A DNA stretch of 64,000 nucleotides, from positions 28,686,551-28,750,550 of the forward strand of contig JAKTNV010000003.1 of NCBI GenBank assembly GCA_022747635.1. The letters are read 5' to 3'. This document shows positions 50,621 through 63,137 of the stretch, piece by piece; position 1 is the first letter of the stretch; the number at the start of each line of letters is the position of its first letter. The position numbers were made by a program, and so were the translations under genes. Below the pieces are notes generated by a model. That model ran no database searches. It had not been told where the DNA came from and worked only from the letters and a program-made list of their open reading frames with translations. The DNA is from Hetaerina americana. Taxonomy: Eukaryota > Arthropoda > Insecta > Odonata > Calopterygidae.

Positions 50621-51700
50621 GAAGTGGCTTATTTCAAAAGAGGTGACAGTAAGAGTGAATGCCGTAAAAAATAATAATATAATTCAAACTTTTTGGGCAA
50701 ATAATTGGAGTAAATAATGAAAATGCTTAACTTTACTTAATTCAAATATATACCTCTAGCAGCGAGGAAGGCTACTTTGACCATTCATCTAGAAGCACAA
50801 CTTTTAATTTATTTTTTCAACTTATAGTACAGTTTTGTGGTAAATACTTTTCATAAGCCAATCGAGAGCCCTAAATGGGAAAAGATAGGAACATTTTCTG
50901 TCTTATTCCACCCTAGTTAAATAAAATAATCATCAATTACCTCTCTCTCTCTCTCTCCATCACCCTCTTTTTCTCCCGATCTCTCTCCCTTACCCTCTTT
51001 TCGCCTCGGTCAACATCCTTCCTTGCGATTGCTTGAGTGTGGTCCCTTCGCGGCTGATCAATTATGAATCTCCAGCCGATTTCGTTTGTGCTCGTCCGAA
51101 AGGTCAAGGCATGCGGGATGAGACGCATAGTGGTCCGCTTCTAGTTCAAAAAGGGTCGGAAATCGATTTCCTTTAAGTCACGGTGAGCCTCCGGAACCGA
51201 TTTGCGAAGCCAGACATAATTGAATCACTTAGAAGGGACTACATGACGAGTTTTAATACTTAGGGTATTCGGAGTTGTTGCTCCGTGAATTCACGTGAAC
51301 TCATCCCCAATGGTTAATCCATGTCTTCCGCGGCGTGTTCCTTTCCAAAAGTATCTCCAATACTAGGGTCGGTTGCTCCTTTCCCTCCTCCGTCGCTCAC
51401 GTAATACATGCTTAAGTGGCTCGTGATTGAAGGTAAATGAACCAAAACTTAACGGATATGCAACCTTGTCGTCAGATTAAGATTTAATGGCGGCTGAGTC
51501 TAATGAAATATTAAAATAGCTAATTAATTAAAAATTAAAATAAAAAAGCGAACTCGAAGTATCAGTTATTTACCACGGGTATTTTTGAATATATATCCAA
51601 AATTAAGAAAGAAGTGGCCCATACTTTTCACCATTTTTGACACATTAAATTTTTGAAAACTACGATTTTTACGCCGTTCAACAGTTTTTCATTAACAAAG
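50620..51700. other. mixed DNA with (CT)n microsatellite
   Basis: A (CT)n run lies at 50941-50958, followed by CT-rich and then CpG-containing sequence to about 51400. The rest is AT-rich. No gene is recognised. Confidence 0.45.
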
Positions 51701-51708
51701 TTGACATG

Positions 51709-53016
51709 CGGGGTCTGTTCAAAAAGTTTCACGAATTTTTAATTTTCGCGGGTTACATATATTAGATTTTCGATTTTTTGTGGCGTTATGTTGGTACTTA
51801 TTTATCTCACTTATTCCGAAGAGCTCGGCCATTTTGAATGTACAGTTATGTCGACAGCTGTTTTGCTTGGACGGATTTTGGCTTGTCTTCAATTTTTGCC
51901 TGTTCCAAAAAATGGATCAAAGAATCGGTATCAAATTTTGTGTGAAAAACGTAATTAAGTGCGCGGACGCATTCCAAATATTGACTGTGGAATATGGAGA
52001 AGCTAACTTGGAGCGAAACAACGTTAATCGGTGGTACAAAATGTTCTCAGAGGGCCGAGAAGATGTGAACGACGAAAAGCGTGCCGGACGCCCGAGCACG
52101 TCAACAGGCTAAACCATTGATGAAAGGAAGAAAATAGTACTGACCAATTGTCGAATCACCGTTAGAGAAGTTGCCGAGGACCAATACATATCAATTGGCT
52201 CGTGTCATTCGATTTTTACCAATGATTTGGGCATGACACGGGTCGCCGCGAAATTCGTACCAAAATTGCTCAATTTCGACCAAAAACAGCAACGTATTAA
52301 CATTGCTAATGACTCTGTCCGCGAAAATCTAAATTTATTCCAGAGGGTCATAACTGGTGATGTATCATTAATACCATTGACGGTTAATAGTTATGACGTA
52401 GACACTAAAGCTCAATTATCCCAATGAAAGCTACAGCACGAGCCAAAACAGAAAAAAGCGTCGGTCGAATGTGAAAGTTTTACTTACAGTTTTCTTCGAT
52501 TGCAGGAGAGTGGTGCATCATGAATACTTGCCACAGGGTAGAACGGTAAATAATGAATATTACGAGCAAGTTATGCGCAATTTGCGCGAATCAATCCTCC
52601 ACAAACGCCCGGATTTTTGGAAGAACAAAAATTGGCTTTTGCACCATGACAACGCCCCTGCTCACACATCGTTGCTTGTGCGCGAATTTTCGGCCAAAAA
52701 GAACACACTAATGATGCCGCAGCCACCGTATTCCCCAGATCTGGCCCCCAGTGACTTTTTCTTGTTCCCGAAACTGAAGAGGCCCATGAAAGGACGACGC
52801 TACGCTACAATTGACGAGATAAATACTGCATCGAAGGAGCTGAACAACATCACAAAAAATGATTTTTTGAAGTGCTTCGAGGATTGGAAAAAAATATTGG
52901 CACACCTTTATAATTTCTAATGTGGACTACTTTGAAGGGGACAAAATAGATATTCATGAATAAATAAATCATTTTTGAAAATCTGAAAAGTCGCGATACT
53001 TTTTGAATAGACCTCG
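51709..53016 (+). mobile_element. decayed full-length mariner (1308 bp)
   Basis: The left end CGGGGTCTGTTCAAAAAGT and the reverse complement of the right end CGAGGTCTATTCAAAAAGT form imperfect inverted repeats. TA survives on the right side (53017-53018), while the left side now reads TG. The length is that of an intact mariner, but the gene is broken, so it is an old copy. Terminal repeats place it in a different family from the other mariners here. Confidence 0.9.
51912..52963 (+). pseudogene. mariner transposase pseudogene with stops and frameshifts
   Basis: The coding remnant starts with MDQRIGIKFCVKNVIKCAD (ATG 51912) and shows the helix-turn-helix region with KMFSEGREDVNDEKRAGRPS before a stop at about 52110. 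It continues through VITGD (first catalytic Asp; the usual following Glu is Val), a further stop after TKAQLSQ and a frameshift. It is then open through VLLTVFFDCRRVVHHEYLPQ, HDNAPAH (second Asp) and PYSPDLAPSDFFLF (third Asp). A last frameshift near 52895 separates the expected C-terminus DYFEGDKIDIHE, which ends at 52963. All three catalytic aspartates can still be found, but the gene cannot make a working enzyme. Confidence 0.92.
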
Positions 53017-53019
53017 TAT

Positions 53020-54890
53020 GTTATTCTATTACTCTCATGACCCAATACGAAGTTGTTACATATGCATATACAATTAAATACCCCGTTGAAAAACATACGC
53101 TGTCCTTAGCGCTACCATGATGGATAACCGAGAACGCTTATTTAAAATACCGACACTGTCAATGATGGAGGAGCAGAAACAGACAAGTAATCAACTTTAG
53201 CGGAAGGTCTTCGACAGCTACTGAAACTATTAATTGGGGACGTATTTTAGGCAAAATATTTGACAAGGCCACCATTCACGAGTTTCAAATAAGGCTACAT
53301 CATCCATCAATCTTTAAGAACCACTTAAACATGAATAAGCTCATCGATAATTGAGCTGAATACAGATGATCAATGTGTGAACGATGAATAGCTATTTCTC
53401 GATCAAGTGTCAATTACTGTGTTTGAAGATTCACTTATGGTATAGTCCATTATTTGAAACCAGTTAAAAGTTTATAAATTTTTGCTGCGTAAGTGAATGT
53501 AAATTAACATTAGATAAAACATGATCCGCCAAGATGAATCCAATACATTACCAAGTTGGCTATTAATTGGGAAAACAATTTTCTGTTACGAGTAGTGTAT
53601 GCTCTCGAATATCCAATAAAAAGTATAGTCTAATACGATGATTCGAAATTCAATCTATCGCTATTATTGTTTAATAAATTTTCTAAATATATATTATAAG
53701 CCTAAGCAGGAGTATTCTTATATGCATCAATAGAGGAGTTTGACGTAAGAACATGAATATTCAACTACTCAACCAAACAAGTGTGAATAATTTCAAAAGG
53801 AGTGCATCGAGAAAAAACTGACAATTTTCCGAAAGATTTAAAAGAAAACTCTAAAAACCGCATATATTAGTTGAATTCTATATTCCCGGAGTGAACTTTT
53901 TATTTAAATTTTATTAAAGAATGGCGAAAAAGTAAGTGAAATATACAATACAAAATGAATAAGACTTTTTGATTTTATCCATCAGCCACCGAGTTTACTG
54001 AGCTTGTACGGTCACTTGTTTTTCCGTATGCTTGGGCTGGTTCATATTCACTTTCTCTAAGGAAAAGAATATGGTAAGGAAATATAACCAGCAGGCAAAC
54101 ATCGTCGAATATCTAAATCTACAAAATACCCCATAAGCCGCCGCAAGGGCGTGCGGTGGGGGATGTTATTATACCACCCGTAAAACTGAATTAAACCACG
54201 TTTAAAACAAAATAAAGCATGCCAATTTACGGCCCCATTTTCTCCTCTCTAAGACATATGAACTTTCTATTTAAGAAGATATTTATTGCTTCGAAAAGGA
54301 CCGAAAAGAATTCAGGAGTAACTCTTTTTGTTGCAAATAGTATAATATTTTCAGGTAAAATAATTCGTTCTCTTCGAATGTACCGAGATAGTCAAGAATA
54401 GGTGGTGCTCTTTCAGGTGAAAACAAAAGGAAAGGGAAATGTTGAACGGTCCTTTTGGTTCACATTGAAAAGTATTTAATCATAATCACTCGTCACTAAT
54501 TGAGAGCGAGGTAGCAAGAGGAAGTAACGCTTTTGAAGCATTTCGAGGTACTCAATATTTAAGCATTACTGTTTCATGTTCAGTCATGCATTTCAATCTA
54601 ATTCGAAAGAGTTTTCCCGTACAGTTAAGTATTTGGCTTAAATCTCCATGTTGATACATTATTTATTATTCAGCGTCTTCCATTGGTTGCTCCACGAGTT
54701 TCATCCACGGGTATTACACAGTAGTACTCCCCCATTCGCCTCTTTCGACGACCATCTCCTACATTTCTCGTGTACCAAAATGTTCCTACCCGCTCGGACA
54801 AATGTATGCGGCACACGCTGACCGCTCGTCGGTGAAATGAATGCGTCCATATAATTTAACGAAATAATATCCTTCGCCTCCAACCGTCCA
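53020..54890. other. AT-rich DNA with one short GC-rich block
   Basis: AT-rich throughout except a GC-rich block at about 54133-54165 (GCCGCCGCAAGGGCGTGCGG), which resembles the left flank of the mariner at 37179. No gene recognised. Confidence 0.4.
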
Positions 54891-54899
54891 TGTCTAAAC

Positions 54900-55680
54900 A
54901 GTAGATACGTCTCACGACGGGCATTTGGGATGCGCAGGAATGTCCACGTGAAAAAATCTCGCACTGCACCTCGTCCCGACGATCCCTCGCCTCAACATGA
55001 CGCGGTTCCCTCCCGCCTAATCTCAAGCCCATCACTCAACCACCCACTCTCTGCCACCAACCCCTCCCTTCACCCCTTCCCCAAGCCCAATGCAAATCCC
55101 CCCCGCACCCCTTCAGCGCCCTTTCACTCCGCCCGTCACACACGCGCACCAGCAGGATAAAACACTTCCCACCCCCGGTTACCTCGCCAAAAATAATCCA
55201 TTGTTCCTACTCCGCGATTCCACCCCATCCTCCATCTCTCTATGTCTCTCTCTCACGCCCTAATTCTATATTCCATCCCGTACACCGTCCCCCGCCACCC
55301 CCAGAGTGGCCCGCTGAAATTTCCTTCCTTCCATTCCGCTTCCACCGTAGCAGCTCCTCGCTCTCTCCACCCTTTCTTTTATACGCCTCTCTCTCTCTCT
55401 TTCTGTGTGTGTGCAGCGAGCCGAAAAAAAAGCGACCGGGAGGAATATAAATATACAAGTGGAGAAGGAGAAGACGTGAAAAAACAGCGGGGAGGAAGGG
55501 AGAGCGAAAGAGTGGCAGGGTTGGCCAGGAGAGGAAGGTGGGAGAGTGTGGCAAATGGGTGAAGGGTGGCCTGGCGTGAGGAATAGCAGGTAGAGTGGGG
55601 CGTAGTGGCGCGGTCGTAAGCATTTAGATTTCTGGTACCTACGTGATGGCCGCTGCACCTCGTGAGATGGATATCCTCGA
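54900..55680. other. GC island with simple repeats
   Basis: Pyrimidine-rich with CpG from 54960 to 55400, including (CT)n and (GT)n near 55386-55415. It then switches to purine-rich from 55430 to 55620. Open frames on both strands are low-complexity. Confidence 0.45.
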
Positions 55681-56805
55681 CTTTAGCCGCGCACCACGAT
55701 CTATGTAAGATTTACGGAAGCAAGAGTTACAATTCAAGTCATACTGTAGTAGTTAAGAGTAAAATTGAGTTTAAAAAGTATGGTCCATAAAATAAGTAGA
55801 CTAAAGTCAATAAAAGGAAGCCGGAAGAAATTCAATTCAGACTGTCGATCAGCTCGGAGAATAAGCAAGTCGATTTGGATACTGTCGAGATAGTTTCAAA
55901 ACTCGCAGAAATTTTTTAGGGCACAAGTGCACAAGTAATTTGTGCATGCAATATGACCTCGTGTAAAGAAATTGAAATGTTTTCTATTAATTTTTTGTAC
56001 TTACGTTCAAACGGGGGGAAAATTACACTGATATAGTTAAATAATTTTCTCCGAGTTACTTTTGTGAATACATGGATTACAATTTCATCTCATGCAAAGT
56101 TTTTTAAAGAAAGAGGTGGATGTAAGAGTAGGCAATAACCGGTAACTATGGAATCCAATCGCGTTGAATTTCAAGAAAACTGAAAAAAGTATAGGATGAG
56201 CAGGAATGGACTAATATGACAGTGAAAAATGGATTTCAGAGCGTGAGGGGAGAGTTAGGTGTTAAGAACAAGCACTCTTTGGTGTCGACTGCTGAGAGAC
56301 CGATAAAAATTCGAGGAGGAAAGATGCGAGAAGGTTGGAAGGAAATATCTGTGACCCTGGTCTCGATATTTCAAGAACCCAACAAACCAAAATTCATCTT
56401 GAAAATACATTTGTCACGCATAATTTCGTTTGAGTTCTCGGAAACTCGGAAAATATCCAAGGAGTCACGCCAAATCCTCGTTACGTTTGTGATGAAAGTC
56501 GCATGAATGTTTAATAATCACTTTTTTGTTACTTTGGTATGTACCTTGTAGTTTTGCATGTTAAAAGTTGACGCGTGATTCCTCCTAGAAGAGTTTTCGA
56601 AAACCTGGTTGTCTTTTGCATGAGTGCATTGTGTATAATACCGAGTAGTAAGAATAAAAATTCTTTTCAAATCACAACGGTTTCTATATAGTAGAAATAC
56701 TGCACAATAAACGTGAAGGGGAAATCATTTGGAAATCAAACGAAGAAACCGGCAAACTACCAACAAACTACGAGGATAATTTTTAATTTAAGCCTGCTTG
56801 TTCAT
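55680..56805. other. AT-rich DNA, nothing recognised
   Basis: No gene or repeat family is supported. A 96-codon plus-strand frame at 56216-56506 is not low-complexity but shows no recognisable domain. Confidence 0.4.
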
Positions 56806-56809
56806 TAAA

Positions 56810-56810
56810 A

Positions 56811-56895
<85 letters not shown>

Positions 56896-56908
56896 GTATA
56901 TATATATA
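56810..56908. repeat. (TA)n array with TATG interruptions
   Basis: About 45 TA units with a few TATG interruptions near its ends. On the minus strand it forms the tail of the tRNA-like repeat at 57136-56910, as is common for SINEs. Confidence 0.96.
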
Positions 56909-56909
56909 C

Positions 56910-57094
56910 ACACATTCAAACACGAAATCCCGCCAAACGGCGAATAAATACTCATATATACAGAAACATATATAAGGAAAAGGGATAGGAACACGTATAA
57001 AGGACGAACACAATAGAGGTGGGGAAGGCGGAATCGAACGGATCACAAGAGTAAAAATATCTCCTCAACCGGGACTCGAACACCGGATCTTTCC
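56910..57094. repeat. 185-bp direct repeat, unit 1
   Basis: Identical over 185 bases to 57362-57546 at an offset of 452. It covers the SINE body and the first part of its tRNA-like head (minus-strand 3' side). Confidence 0.97.
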
Positions 57095-57136
57095 ACTTGC
57101 CGGGCGGATGCTCTTAACCACTTGAGCTATCGAGGA
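56910..57136 (-). mobile_element. tRNA-derived SINE with (TA)n tail
   Basis: On the minus strand, 57136-57062 folds almost like a tRNA. The seven-base acceptor stem TCCTCGA pairs with TTGAGGA. The D stem is GCTC/GAGC, and the anticodon stem TCCGC/GTGGA encloses a seven-base loop CCGGCAA. The B box GTGTTCGAGTCCC has one extra base in the T stem. The loop has C where a tRNA has U33. A body of about 150 bases follows, ending in (TA)n. I read it as a SINE with a well-preserved head; a recently decayed tRNA gene is the alternative. Confidence 0.7.
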
Positions 57137-57361
57137 TACGTAATTTACCCTGAGATCCGTGGGTCTTATATGTCGCCAAGCGCCCCGATTCTTTAGCCAA
57201 GAGATGGCGTCAGGGGGCTGTTTCACCCACCAAAGGAGAAATAGACAATACACAAGAGGAAAGGACAGTGGTTAGAATTCATACAACATCAAACAGGAAA
57301 AGAACAGTGCGTTTCGTGGCACGCATAGCCAGAAGAAAGAGATGAGCCACAGTGGCCAAAT

Positions 57362-57546
57362 ACACATTCAAACACGAAATCCCGCCAAACGGCGAATAAA
57401 TACTCATATATACAGAAACATATATAAGGAAAAGGGATAGGAACACGTATAAAGGACGAACACAATAGAGGTGGGGAAGGCGGAATCGAACGGATCACAA
57501 GAGTAAAAATATCTCCTCAACCGGGACTCGAACACCGGATCTTTCC
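57362..57546. repeat. 185-bp direct repeat, unit 2
   Basis: Exact second copy of 56910-57094. The match stops inside the tRNA-like head, after GGATCTTTCC, so this copy lacks the rest of the head. The 267 bases between the two units are single-copy here and include the remainder of the first head. Confidence 0.97.
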
Positions 57547-57559
57547 TTATGCAGGCATC

Positions 57560-58480
57560 CACATTCGCATACGGTAATGGAATACACCGTGAAGGCCACT
57601 CCAAAGCCTCTTTGCACACACAAGAGGCTGCACGTAGGCGTGAGCCGGAGATCCCAGCTGTGCTATTCGGAGGGGAATGATTTCTTTCGACGTGGCGTAA
57701 ACCGGAAGTGGGATACGGGAGGGGGCTCGAGGTGAAGGAGGTCCTCTCCCACCGGGATAGGTGGATGGAATTCGGGGTCTTCCCCCCATTTGCGGAAGGA
57801 AACTAGCGAGATTTGGAGCATGGCGCCCCTCTGTGAGCGAGTCCATACAGGAAGGAGTCGATGGGGCGCGAGGCGGGGGAAAGCACCCGATCCCTTCCGC
57901 ATGGTGATCGCCTCAGGGGTGGGAGAGAGAGTAGGAAGGAGAGGGGTTAGTTGTACATGGGGGTAAGGAGATAGGAGGGGGAAAGAGAGAGTGCGGTGGA
58001 TGTAGCCAGCCAGCCACCCCCCCCCCCACACCAGTCACGAAAGCCCGACGTCGTTGGGCGTGCCCAAGAGATTGTGTCCTCGCACGCACGTCCGCAGCGG
58101 TGTTAAGGGGTGACGCGGGGCATTAAAGGTGGTGAGGGACGGGAGGAGGATTAAAGGAAAATGGGGGTGCGACAGGGGCGACGCGCTGAACAACCAGAGC
58201 GGACGACGTGAGGGCAGAGGGAAGGGGATGTGCATGTGTGGTGGGGACGGAGGGGGGTGGTTGCGGAGAAAAGCGGGGACGAAAATGAGGTGGGAGACGC
58301 GTGTGAGAAGAGCGAGTTGGGAATTATGTGCTTCGGGGAAATGATCGGAGGGACGTGTTTGTGTGTTCGAGTATGTTGGTGCTGCGTAAGGGGTCATAAA
58401 ATTCTGAGGTTAATATTCGCCCCGAAGACGAAGAATGATCGATCACGGCCTCAAGTCAATGGCGTCTACGATGAGGGGGA
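57560..58480. other. GC island, purine-rich with CpG
   Basis: G-rich plus strand with poly-C at about 58018-58027 and frequent CpG (58035-58215, 58250-58320). Frames of up to 122 codons occur on both strands without domains. It is one of the most CpG-dense parts of the window. Confidence 0.45.
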
Positions 58481-61400
58481 TACGATAAAAACATCTGGAA
58501 AATCCTCCTCTACCAATTGAATTAGGTCCTATCGTAGCGGGATTAATTTCGTGACACTCGAAATTAAGGAGAGTTTACGTCAAATATTTATTCATCTGTC
58601 CCGAGAAATCGAAACTCGCCTTAAGAGCTTGCAAATTCACTTAGATTTCGTTTATTTTCAGACAGAAATATATCTAAGCTACTTAAATCTTAACACGTTA
58701 AGTAAAAGGTGCGAGTTTAAATCTGAGGCACTTTTACATTACTAATTATTTACACTTGGTAGTGGTAGGCTCTATTTCGTTTGTTTGAAATAAACCTTTT
58801 TTTATTAAAGCTTTTTAATTTTTCTCCGGATATTAGTCCATTAAAAGTTTCAATGCATGTTCAATAACTAAACAAGTTTGTATTAACGTAGTGCGCCTAT
58901 TTTCATTGCGCCTTGCATTGATACATAGGCGTTTAATCACCCTGTATGAAATAAATTACTGAGAAAAATTTCAATTTAATTATAACTCAGTACTTCATAA
59001 CCGTTGAATTTTAAATTTATCGAACCATTCATCGATCGGTGTCGCCTTTTATTGCCTAGCATATATTTTAAACCATTAATAGAACTACACTACTTACTTT
59101 ATTTAAAGCATGCATCTAGTCGATAAAAAATAATATTCTGGCCAATTAATTACCTTAAATGTTAATTAAATAAATTTGAAAGTATTTTCTCCTTATTTTC
59201 TAAATACATGCTCAAGGGAAGCATTGGAAATAGAAATGTCACAACCAACCACGCCCCGTGCCAAGTATAAGAAAATAGGATTAATTATAATTATGGAGGC
59301 GCCAGTTATTAATGCATTAGATATGGTTTTAACTTTAGATTTTCGCTCAAACGACTAATTTAGTTCTAAATTATTAGTCACCCCGACTTCAATAGAGTAT
59401 TTTCCCTCCCATATTAACCATAAGAAATTAAAATAAATCCACATTCCTGTACGCAATTAGCATTTTTTTGCAAGTAAAATGTAAATAATTTTCTTAATTG
59501 TAAACTCATACTCATTGGGCTCAAAGGATTCGCAAAAAAGCTCATTTTCCCCAGAGATGCAAAATGAGAATCGCTTAAAATGTTGCCAAAAATTAGTCGA
59601 AAAATAGTAATCATTAACAACTTCACGTTACTTATCAGATTAAGATGTCTGACACTGGTTCCGGGAAAATATTTAACACCGTTGAAAGAGATAAATGAGG
59701 GAGTGAGGTATAAATGGTATGTGGGGTAGGTGGAGGTTGGTGAAAACCTTTGCATTTCTATTTCCATGGATAGATTTAACCAAAAATTTGTCTATGATAG
59801 TCAGTTTATGGAGCGTCCGTAGAACACGCAAGAATCTTTATCAATAGATCTCTGTGAATAGTTTGTGATAATTTATACGTTTTACGTTACACGGTTATAT
59901 AAGTTATACATTTCACGAGTATTTTGATGGGCGATAAAAACGTTGAAAATATTATGGCCGTAATAAAGTATTTAAGTAATCTGATTCTTTGAAAATGTAT
60001 TGTTAAAACAAATAATATATTACATATGTATACCTGCCCCCTAAAATTTTTAAATTTTACTGAAATGCCCGTTAAAAATTATTTATGGACAAAAATATGG
60101 CCAAAGTTTTCCATTTTCTCGGCTAATTTAGCCATTGAGTTAATTACAAAATATGTAGCGCCTACATATTTTTCTTGATTAGAATTTTAGGCTCCGCAAG
60201 CAGTAATTCACCTCAACCGGGAAATAAGACATTTATATTCCGGGCACGTATCAATGAAGGAAAACTGGTGAGTGTTTCAGAATTTCCCAGCTTCACAGCT
60301 GCTGAGGGAATTGAGTCATCTGGCGTGTAAAAGATCGTTACTCCCGGCAGCATCTGGAGTGATTCCGGCTAATTTACTCCATGATCGGATTGGGCGAACA
60401 ATACTAAATTCACGTCAAAGTTTTTATATCCCTGTTTCTTAAATATGGACAAAAATACCACAAAATAGACGTAAGAACTTCAATCATGAATGAAACCGAA
60501 AATGAAATCTTAAATGTGAAAAGGAAACGATTAGAATCATTAATTTATGAATCGTAATCTTTCAGCCTCGGGCATCAAAATTAAAAAGAGAAATTTAATA
60601 CTCCATTCGCGGTTAGTCGCTGGTAAGGAAACGAGTACTTTTGAAAGCTACTTGTGCAATTTTCTATTACACCAACATTTCTTGAACCCATTCAAAATAT
60701 ACAGGTATTTTCCTTTCCGAAAAAATTATTTATTTGACGCCAAGGTGATATATTCGTCGATTTAGTGGCGAATTAAACATCAACCACGAAACTAAAAAGG
60801 GTCCCAACCTCTGTGTAGGGATGAGGGAAGAAACTGCGTGGCGCACTTAAGGCGAGGTAATCAAATGGCACTTGTATGGGCCATTTTTCACGTGGAATAT
60901 TTCATAGCGTTAATGGTTGCGTTTGGAGTTTTCCGTAAATGCGTCAAAAGTCACGCCTCTGCGTCACTTGGAGATACTGTTTTCATTGCTCTCGAAAGTG
61001 TAGAATGTATTAAGGACAACTTTTCCTCTTTAAACTAACTTTTAAACTAATGAGGTAAATGCATCAATGACAAAGAAGGATACTAGCATGAGGCTAATTA
61101 GCGCTTAACATTGAGTTTGCACATTTAATTTGACCTACGTTACATTTTCCATCAAAATATGCTTTGTGCATGGCCTAGATGAAAATGAAAAAAAGAGACA
61201 AACTATCATGATTCAAAAATGGATTTTTTAGAATTTAGACTGGCGTGAAAATGTTTATTTATTTTTATTACGCGTAGTTTTAATATTTTCACTCGAAAAA
61301 TAGTTCTCAAACGGTGTAGTTCAAAATGGTATGAGGCTAACTCTAAGATCTGAGCTGTCACGAAACTGAGTTATGAGTGATTTCAATTTGAGAGAAAAAA

Positions 61401-61940
61401 CTTCATTCTAGGTCATCGCGATAAATATTTTTTTAAGTCTGCCCAATTTCTTAGCATACTTTAAATTTGAGTTCGGCAGAATCAGGAATGCAATAGAAAA
61501 AATATGCAGTAAGACTATGAAGTATAGGAAAAGGAAGGCGTAAGAAAGCTTCCATTGTGTTCACTTTTATTGAAGGGGAGTTCCTTGTTTTTTTGTGACC
61601 GCGAGCACAAGAAGAATGAACTTTCAATCTGGTCAGGCACCAGTTCCTACTTGCGTGCCGTCTCGATAAGATTGCCGCTGCACACAATTTGAACGGTGTA
61701 CTTTCTTATCTCTCAGTCAGCACTAGAGGGGCGAACCCAAAAACGGAATTCTTTCTCCCCAGCCGCGACTGCGTGTCTCAGAAACCTCAGAACGATAAAC
61801 GATTGCTCGATAGTGTCGATAATAATTTTGATCGTGCCTGCCGAACACTTCTGGAGGAACATTAGCCAGCAAGAATGTCCATATTCAGCGATTGGATTGT
61901 CTCTATATTTCCCACAGGGCGAAAAAGTACTCTGCAAAAG
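58480..61940. other. AT-rich DNA, nothing recognised
   Basis: Long AT-rich stretch without recognisable exons, repeats or RNA genes on either strand. Confidence 0.45.
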
Positions 61941-61945
61941 GCGTT

Positions 61946-62015
61946 CCAGAAGCGGGACTCGATCCCGCGAATTTTGGGTTAGCGGACTACATCGCTGCTA
62001 ACCATGTTAATTCAA
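61946..62015 (-). repeat. tRNA-like SINE head
   Basis: On the minus strand an A-box-like TGGTTAGCAGCGATG is followed by CCGCTAACCC and a T arm GCGGG-ATCGAGT-CCCGC with perfect five-base pairing. A pairing 5' acceptor strand is absent, so this is a SINE head or tRNA pseudogene rather than a working tRNA. Confidence 0.5.
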
Positions 62016-62019
62016 TCGG

Positions 62020-63080
62020 TCGATTAAAACATTTTCACTTGAAGGGTCCGGAGAGTGTTCAATTTCGCTCTTGGAATGGCTGGGAAAGGTTTCCAAATGA
62101 GGAGAAAACTGAAAGCATACCCTAAAGTTGGTGTGATTAATGAGAATACGTTGTTTACCTCTTGATAAACGCTATAGTGTGAGGAATTTACACCTTCAGC
62201 ACAGTGGGAGTCAGTTTCTTTCCTTGTTCCACTTTAAATTTTCCAGGAAGATCGGGTGATCGAAAAATCGCATTGACACGGTAAAGCTACGGGTGACAGA
62301 AGCACTCTAAAACGAGCTCTTTCCAAGGGTTCAGTGGCCGACCTCTATCTCTCCACTAGTCTAGCACGCCTTTGAATGATGAGATAAGTATTTTATGATG
62401 CGAAACGCATGAAAAACTACATTCAGACTCTCTATGGTACTTCGAAAGCCGCCACGTTGGCTTATGACGCGGAAGAAGGGAGAGGGTATGGGAAAGAGCA
62501 AAGTAGCTTTTGACCCTCCCTCCAAACTACCTTCATTTTCCCACTCCGGTGACCTATTTTCTGGAACACACGACGAAACCGGAACAAGAAATGAAACCGT
62601 AAGAAAACGTTATATTATAATTCATATGAAATATAAATGAGTTTCACCCCATGTTATATAATATAGCATTATGGTACTTCCCTTCACAGAAAATACCAGT
62701 ATTAATTATTTCTCATGATATCGATTTATATCACATATCGGTTTATCGATCTTTATCACATTTAAATTAAAACTGATAATCCTTAATTATGTGCAGACAG
62801 AAATAAAAGAGTACCTTTAGCATGTAAATACAAAATAGTAGAGACTATTTTACTTCGGATTGATGATAAGTTATCACTTTTTAATGCGTACAATTTTAAT
62901 CTTATCTTGACCTCAGGTAAATAACTTAAATCATATAATTCATTAAATTAAGTACAGCTTCTTTTGATTCATTGGATCCATGCTTATGGTACAGCAATAT
63001 CATCGATATATATTTATAAACTTGGTACCTAAAAAAGGTGACTTATTTTCTCGGTAATGGTTAAAATTGTGTATGAAATT
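62020..63080. other. mostly AT-rich putative intron or upstream sequence
   Basis: No exon or repeat is recognised. The right edge runs into the polypyrimidine tract before the exon at 63138. Confidence 0.45.
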
Positions 63081-63107
63081 GAAATGTGTGTATAACCTGA
63101 TTGACAC

Positions 63108-63137
63108 CTTCTTTCCGTTTCCTCTTTCCCTCCGCAG
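63108..63137 (+). promoter_or_regulatory. 3' splice site with polypyrimidine tract
   Basis: Almost unbroken C/T for about 28 bases ends in GCAG immediately before the exon. This is a textbook strong acceptor. Confidence 0.8.

Noticed and set aside
57062..57136. Functional tRNA gene
   Set aside because: C instead of U before the anticodon, an extra base in the T stem, and an attached body with (TA)n tail fit a SINE head better.
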